NCBI GenBank assembly: GCA_028829895.1
Contig: CM054180.1
Location: 117,915,973-117,979,972, forward strand
From: Sinotaia quadrata
Lineage: Eukaryota > Mollusca > Gastropoda > Architaenioglossa > Viviparidae
Direction of reading: 5' to 3'
Length of the DNA stretch: 64,000 bases
Program-made: the position numbers and the translations under genes
Notes under the pieces: generated by a model
Seen by the model: the letters and a program-made list of their open reading frames with translations, nothing else
Database searches by the model: none
Told to the model about the DNA's origin: nothing
In this document: one piece after another, positions 61,901-64,000 of the stretch
Layout: every line of letters starts with the position of its first letter
Position numbering within the stretch: position 1 is the stretch's first letter

Positions 61901-63807
61901 CCCATTCATCGTGACCCCCCTGTCAGTTGAAATACAGTGCAAAAGTGTCAAATACTGCCTATGCAATCAGTCTTTAAGTGCTTAACTACACAAACTGCGT
62001 CGGATTAGTTGCATTCAGAAAATCCATGTCAATTTCCCAATTCATATTGTCCTAACAGCGACCAGTACTCATGTAGTGTAATACGTGTTTACTCAATCTA
62101 CAGTTTAGTACTTGTGTACTTACTCAGTCTCTACAGTGTAGTACGTGTGTACTTACTTAGTCTCTACATTGTAATATGTGTGTACTTAGTCTCAAAAGTG
62201 TAGTACGTGGGTACTTACTCAGTCTCTACATAATAGTACATATGTACTTAGTCTCTATACTTTTACAATGTAGTACATGTATACTGAATCAGTCTCTACA
62301 GTGTAGTACGTGTGTACTTACTCAGTCTCTGCCCAAATCTCGATGTCAACTTCTGACGTCTGTTGGGGAAAAAACAACAACAACGTCAAGAATTATAATA
62401 AAGGAAACAAAACGAAAACTTAAAAGTCAGTTAACTATATGAATTTACAGATACCACACATTATGAACTAAAAATGAACAGCACATCACGTGACCAGGGG
62501 CCACTGTCGGGCAGTTTTGTTTTGGGCGTGCTCAAATACAGACACAATGACACAACACGCTCTCTCTCTCTCTCTCTCTCTCCTATTGTATTGAGACAGA
62601 TGATGGTAAATAGAAATGGGTTGTTTCCCCTTAGTGGTGCAAGGCGAGGAGAAAGAAATATGCAAGTTTCTTTCTCTACAACGAGAGTAAATGCTCTGAG
62701 GCTGTTGATATTACCACAAAGAACCACAAGGAAAACACAATCTTAAATATAATCTGAAAGTTTGAAACATGGTCTGAAAATTAGTCTTAATTATAATCTA
62801 AAATAGAGTTTGAAGCAAGATCAGAAACATAGTTTGATACTAAATCTGAAATTATAATCCGAAATATTGTTGAAACATAATCGAACAAATAATCTGAACC
62901 AATCTGATATGTAATCTGAAATATTGTTTGAAACGTAATTTGAAATTATAATAATCTAGTCTGCATCTTCAGGAAAGCACAGGCGAATAAACTGCTTGAA
63001 ATCTAGCGTTTCTAAATGTTAAGTCACGTGACTCAATGGCAACCATCGAGCAAACCCAACTGGCACGACTGCTATTGGCGCCAAAATATAATGCACTCAG
63101 AGTCACTTAACAAATATTACTTTCACTTCTTTTCCCATGCAAATATAGAAAAGCAAAAGATAGATGTGTAGTAATTTTTTTCTAATGAAGAAGAAGAAGG
63201 AAAGAAAATTCTTTTTATTTTAGTAATTATCAGTGTTATTAGTTCAGCAACCTGTCAGGACACCACAGCTGAAAAGAGCAATAAATATAATTTATAGTGA
63301 GAGAGCAGATAACCCTACATTAACTCGCCATTTAGTTCTTGGTTAGCTCCCTTGGTAGATTAATAGTAGAAGAAGCAGCAGCAGTAGTAGTAATAAAAGA
63401 AGCGATAGCAGCAGTATAGTAGTAGTAGTAGTAGCAGTAATATTAGAAGTAGTAGCAGCAGTAGTAGTATTAGAAGTAGTAGTGGCAACAGTAGTATTAG
63501 AAGTAGCAGTAGTAGTTTCTTCTAATTGAAGCTAAATCTGTTACACGATTTTACTAATAAAAAGAATCTGGCTACAAATATATATTAATATACAATAAAC
63601 CTTCTGAAATAGTACTATTTTATAGTAATGAAATAGATAAATAAATAACTTATAATTTCAGTTGTTTGATTTATTGTCAGTCTTGGCTTACATGGTTGAA
63701 CTGTATCGTCTTCTTCTCCTTCGTGTTCAAGGGCAGAGGGTCAAGCTTTAGCGTCACAGCACACAGAAGTTCGTCGATCGTGTAATTGGCATCGACCAAA
63801 GATATCT
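47394..63807 (-). CDS. PLA2G4A: Cytosolic phospholipase A2, group IVA-like (cPLA2), 12 exons, 5' end beyond the right edge
   Basis: Calcium-dependent cPLA2 binds internal membranes through its C2 domain and cleaves the sn-2 acyl chain, releasing arachidonate for eicosanoid synthesis. Twelve exons give 2,027 coding bases (674 residues plus stop), and all eleven junctions keep frame. Visible in order: C2 calcium loop 3 (DANY, 63,785-63,793), the linker LALCDEEKSY, the oxyanion/Arg motif GSGGGFRAM (59,178-59,192), the nucleophile motif GLSGS (Ser codon 59,094-59,096), YSHPDWPN, PLYTCLHVK, FSPYEIGMPKYGTFM, and EGRAAMVHNFMRGL. Next come YPFSPF, matching the human Ser505 MAP-kinase site (Ser codon 50,742-50,744), then VVDGGLTFNSPYPL with the catalytic Asp (49,467-49,469), and FSARPSDSSPPFK. 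The last is DFDIFDDPDRPYSTFNF. The length fits the human enzyme (749 residues) minus the first C2 exons. The C-terminal tail after about residue 620 is diverged and acidic. Very secure call; IVA-type rather than IVB-F is likely from the SP site and linker. Confidence 0.96.
48140..48306. repeat. (GT)n and (CA)n microsatellites in a cPLA2 intron
   Basis: A short GT run at 48,142-48,168 and a CA run at 48,245-48,306 inside the last intron, about 75 bases apart and complementary, so the intron RNA could form a hairpin. Confidence 0.9.
48560..48808. repeat. 59-bp tandem repeat, 4 copies, beside the exon k donor
   Basis: Unit CACTAAACAACGTCACACTT then CCTCCAACCTCGCTTCTCGT and TTCTTAGCATGCCACACTT. 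The array ends about 30 bases from the splice donor at 48,839. Confidence 0.93.
48840..49026 (-). CDS. PLA2G4A: cPLA2 exon k
   Basis: 187 bp from CCTTCCACAG to CCAG|GTAGGC. It encodes ELLLAEKWARLNSVPFPPID then DREGLKECYVFRDPKDPHC and FVLVNITFRKEKKP. Confidence 0.96.
49350..49528 (-). CDS. PLA2G4A: cPLA2 exon j: catalytic aspartate
   Basis: 179 bp from TTTTTGCAG to TTCAAG|GTCAGT. It encodes PFKNIFDMHPTHLKRM, YVVDGGLTFNSPYPLLLRPQ and FDFSARPSDSSPPFK. Asp of VVDGGLTFN is the dyad partner (human Asp549); human has DSGLTFN. Confidence 0.96.
49570..50000. repeat. Degenerate approx. 60-bp tandem repeat beside exon j
   Basis: About six copies of TTATTCAGAAAACTCACTTC then TGATTTTGGTGAGCAG plus a variable AATAAAAG segment. 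Starts about 50 bases upstream of the exon j acceptor in transcript direction. Confidence 0.85.
50001..50698 (-). other. cPLA2 intron i-j, remainder
   Basis: Unique AT-rich sequence followed by an A/C-rich stretch (50,430-50,640, AACAAACAAGAAACAAC-like). No exon. Confidence 0.6.
50699..51013 (-). CDS. PLA2G4A: cPLA2 exon i: acidic insert and Ser505-like phosphosite
   Basis: 315 bp from CTCCTGCAG to AACG|GTGCGA. An acidic, Ser-rich insert (NDESSESSDDE) is followed by a basic block (KRRSLRRLPSRKQ). Then come SGMLERIFDSDLMQ, EGRAAMVHNFMRGLSL and MYPFSPFSQ. The Ser-Pro in YPFSP aligns with the MAP-kinase target Ser505 of human cPLA2-alpha. Confidence 0.94.
51489..51785 (-). mobile_element. Retrotransposon-like ORF fragment within cPLA2 intron
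   Basis: A 98-codon minus-strand frame contains IPTEDIIEANSLMYATAKII and KKPSAPPWKRRIERK. The APPWKRRIE string recurs in retrotransposon polyproteins as I remember them. The frame starts without a Met of its own element and ends at 51,489. Assignment to a class is uncertain. Confidence 0.45.
52160..52283. repeat. 29-bp tandem repeat, about 4 copies
   Basis: Unit GAGGCTTGTGTTTGGTCTCG then AGAATTCAC, near-perfect. Confidence 0.95.
52577..52598. repeat. (AT)n microsatellite
   Basis: Eleven AT units. Confidence 0.9.
52650..53230. other. GC-richer unassigned block in cPLA2 intron
   Basis: Noticeably higher GC than its surroundings, with open frames on both strands (plus 52,815-53,231; minus 52,652-52,876) but no recognised protein or splice pairing. 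Could be part of a transposon. Confidence 0.35.
53265..53449. mobile_element. Small inverted-repeat element (MITE-like) with telomere-like core and 9-bp target duplication
   Basis: The left arm starts GGTGACCCGTCAAATGCGCG. The right arm read in reverse starts GGTTCACCGACAAAATCGCG. The arms match at 24 of 35 positions. ATTAAAACT flanks both sides (53,256-53,264 and 53,450-53,458). The centre (about 53,300-53,400) is a degenerate TTAGGG / TTAGGTT / TTAGAG array. A 9-bp duplication is typical of Mutator-type DNA transposons, but no transposase is present. Confidence 0.7.
53479..53600. repeat. 39-bp tandem repeat, 3 copies, beside exon h donor
   Basis: Unit ACGCCTACCAGTTATCAGTC then GCTACAAAGTGTGTAGTGT. 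The last copy ends about 15 bases from the donor at 53,615. On the transcript strand each unit contains CTGGTAGGCG or CTGGTAAGCG, a donor-like string. Confidence 0.9.
53616..53702 (-). CDS. PLA2G4A: cPLA2 exon h
   Basis: 87 bp from TGTTGCAG to CTTG|GTAAGA. It encodes GIWGSAFCIQFKSLLQ and a charged stretch DTDGREEL, the start of the variable acidic insert. Confidence 0.93.
53990..54130. repeat. Short repeat around GAATGGATGTCTCATTTGTGTTGCTGATT
   Basis: Three imperfect copies of the TGGATGTCTC.TTTGTGTTGCTGATTGAATG unit. Confidence 0.75.
54260..54880. repeat. Long imperfect tandem repeat (about 165-230 bp, 3 copies) with GT microsatellites
   Basis: Each copy begins TGGTTAGCGTTTGCTG, then TTTGTTTGTGTCTGGATGAC AGACAGTTTTGTG, a variable GT-rich core, then ATGGTGATTTATGTATGTGT GCTGGAATGG. 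The third copy has expanded into a pure (GT)n run (54,723-54,792). Confidence 0.85.
55235..55372 (-). CDS. PLA2G4A: cPLA2 exon g
   Basis: 138 bp from TTTTATGCAG to CAGG|GTAAAA. It encodes EWMEFSPYEIGMPKYGTFM then FGCKFFMGQIVKRYPEPP and LHFLQ. Very highly conserved family segment. Confidence 0.96.
55915..56362. repeat. Approx. 30-bp CACA-type minisatellite, about 14 copies
   Basis: Unit ACACGCACATAAACACACAT then ACAAACACAC, evolved from a (CA)n tract. It lies between cPLA2 exons f and g, 93 bases from exon f. Confidence 0.95.
56455..56569 (-). CDS. PLA2G4A: cPLA2 exon f
   Basis: 115 bp from CTTCTGGCAG to CACG|GTGTGT. It encodes RLEAKISDQKLLLQDG then IPMPLYTCLHVKK...AMIFH. It is not in a long open frame but is clear by similarity and phase. 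Confidence 0.94.
57184..57406 (-). CDS. PLA2G4A: cPLA2 exon e
   Basis: 223 bp from TGTTTCAG to AAAGGT|GTAAGT. It completes the Trp codon split from the previous exon and encodes YLSQLYSHPDWPN ... GQPVSFTDFFGHLVGETLLKG. Confidence 0.95.
57420..57880. repeat. About 117-bp tandem repeat, 4 copies, directly beside the exon e acceptor
   Basis: Unit TTGTTTATGTTGTTAAGGTT, GTATAAACATGAAAGTGCGG, AACATAATGAACCCATCTTC, ACCCCATTACTTCTGTTGTT CGCGTC. Begins about 15 bases from the acceptor at 57,407. Confidence 0.9.
58558..58948. repeat. 39-bp minisatellite, 10 near-identical copies
   Basis: Unit TTTGCTACAAGATAAGTTGA then GTTTTATATTGATACTGTG. Multiple of three with no stop, hence a 129-codon repeat frame (LLQDKLSFILILC) on the plus strand, antisense to cPLA2 and not supported as a gene. 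Confidence 0.96.
59083..59219 (-). CDS. PLA2G4A: cPLA2 exon d: oxyanion hole and catalytic serine
   Basis: 137 bp between TTTTGGTCAG and GCATG|GTAAAT, starting VPVIGVLGSGGGFRAM and ending AAGLSGSAW. It contains the GGGFR motif with the catalytic Arg equivalent (human Arg200) and the nucleophilic Ser (human Ser228) in one exon. Confidence 0.96.
59405..59457. repeat. (CTAC/CTAT)n microsatellite
   Basis: CTAC units grade into CTAT units. Confidence 0.92.
59460..61531 (-). other. cPLA2 intron c-d, remainder
   Basis: A 2.3 kb intron. The part 59,620-60,310 has a CACGTGAC motif, a TTTAATAAATACGGGAACGC block and a donor-like AAG|GTATTG on the plus strand. It might be an old solo LTR, but no paired ends were found. 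A 97-codon minus frame at 60,309-60,602 has no similarity. Short TCTAGATTTAGACTAG and ATATGTCATAGAATGTCA repeats lie at 61,130-61,290. Confidence 0.4.
61532..61664 (-). CDS. PLA2G4A: cPLA2 exon c: C2-catalytic linker
   Basis: Encodes ENPHLRYSLALCDEEKSY followed by a basic helix ending GPRNLRE. The acceptor TTGTGAAAAG is weak but the only one that keeps frame. The donor is GAG|GTTCTT. Confidence 0.9.
62070..62335. repeat. 33-bp tandem repeat, about 8 copies, that includes the exon b splice donor
   Basis: Plus-strand unit AGTGTAGTACGTGTGTACTT then ACTCAGTCTCTAC. On the transcript strand each full unit reads AGAGACTGAGTAAGTACACA. This is the last nine bases of exon b plus its donor. Confidence 0.93.
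62322..62359 (-). CDS. PLA2G4A: cPLA2 exon b: last C2 strand (38 bp)
   Basis: Between TCCCCAACAG and ACTGA|GTAAGTAC. It encodes TSEVDIEIWAET and two bases of Glu, matching the final beta strand of the C2 domain. The donor is part of a tandem repeat (see 62,070-62,330). Confidence 0.9.
62560..62582. repeat. (CT)n microsatellite
   Basis: About 11 CT units within the intron between exons a and b. Confidence 0.93.
62740..62965. repeat. Degenerate AATCTGAAATATAGTTTGAAACATA repeat
   Basis: About ten diverged copies of a 20-25 bp unit within the intron between exons a and b. Confidence 0.75.
63360..63525. repeat. (AGT/AGC)n trinucleotide-rich tract
   Basis: Interrupted AGT, AGC and AGA triplets in a 165-bp tract, 170 bases downstream of exon a in transcript direction. 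Confidence 0.9.
63692..63807 (-). CDS. PLA2G4A: cPLA2 exon a (first visible): second half of the C2 domain
   Basis: The acceptor TTCACTCAG and donor CAT|GTAAGC bound 116 bp encoding ISLVDANYTIDELLCAV...KKTIQFNH. The Asp-Ala-Asn triplet equals the human calcium-binding loop 3 residues. It enters in phase 1, so at least one exon lies further right. Confidence 0.92.
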
Positions 63808-64000
63808 CTGAGTGAATTTTAAAAAAATATACAAATGTGTGCATTAAATGAAAAAGGTATTTTGGAAATAATACGGTAAATTATCTCGTTTGCGGAGAAC
63901 AACCATGATGCTAAGTAAAGTACTAAGAGTTGCTGTCATATATTACTCATTAATGTTTAAGTTCCCTTTCACGAGCACTCACTTACACACACACACACAC
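63808..64000 (-). other. cPLA2 intron upstream of exon a, cut by the window edge
   Basis: AT-rich sequence ending in a (CA)n tract at the window end. The exon with the first half of the C2 domain must lie beyond. Confidence 0.7.

Overview
This window is eukaryotic nuclear DNA: AT-rich, intron-rich, and full of microsatellites (CA, CT, GATA) and minisatellites. The two recognisable host genes are metazoan. Protein similarity and the repeat style suggest a lophotrochozoan, most likely a mollusc; that is an inference, because no taxon-diagnostic sequence is present. Exons were located by protein similarity recalled from known families plus GT/AG splice sites with matching codon phase. No alignment was run.

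Left part (1-14,060, minus strand): the 5' half of an EHMT (G9a/GLP) histone H3K9 methyltransferase gene. Seven phase-consistent exons encode 1,118 residues. They start with a 10-codon first exon at 14,060, followed by a 2.36 kb exon of low-complexity, basic, disordered sequence that carries an ARKT histone-H3-like motif. They end in the first part of the EHMT cysteine-rich module (PLCHC). The ankyrin repeats and SET domain would lie beyond the left edge.

Middle (14,061-44,200): no recognised host gene. It holds an AT-rich satellite (19.4-20.05 kb), a decayed LINE with endonuclease, reverse transcriptase and RNase H remnants (21.7-25.2 kb, minus), and a 42-bp minisatellite open in most frames (26.6-27.2 kb). 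Further right are a 39-bp minisatellite inside a 215-codon open frame (33.7-34.3 kb), a triplicated 140-bp unit with CRE-like sites (34.3-34.7 kb), and a decayed Ty3/Gypsy pol fragment (40.45-41.1 kb, plus).

44,235-45,937 (minus): a candidate three-exon gene for a 96-residue secreted peptide precursor. It has a hydrophobic leader, a Lys-Lys site and a short Cys-loop peptide. I do not recognise the family.

Right part (47,394-64,000, minus): almost all of a group IV cytosolic phospholipase A2 gene (PLA2G4A-like). Twelve exons encode 674 residues from calcium loop 3 of the C2 domain to the stop codon. The frame is continuous across all eleven junctions, and the catalytic Ser, Asp and oxyanion/Arg motifs are present. 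Its first exons are beyond the right edge. Many of its introns contain minisatellites that abut or copy exon edges, and one intron holds a small transposon-like element with a telomere-like core.

The host genes do not form a functional unit. EHMT acts on chromatin, cPLA2 releases arachidonate from membranes, and the peptide candidate would be secreted.
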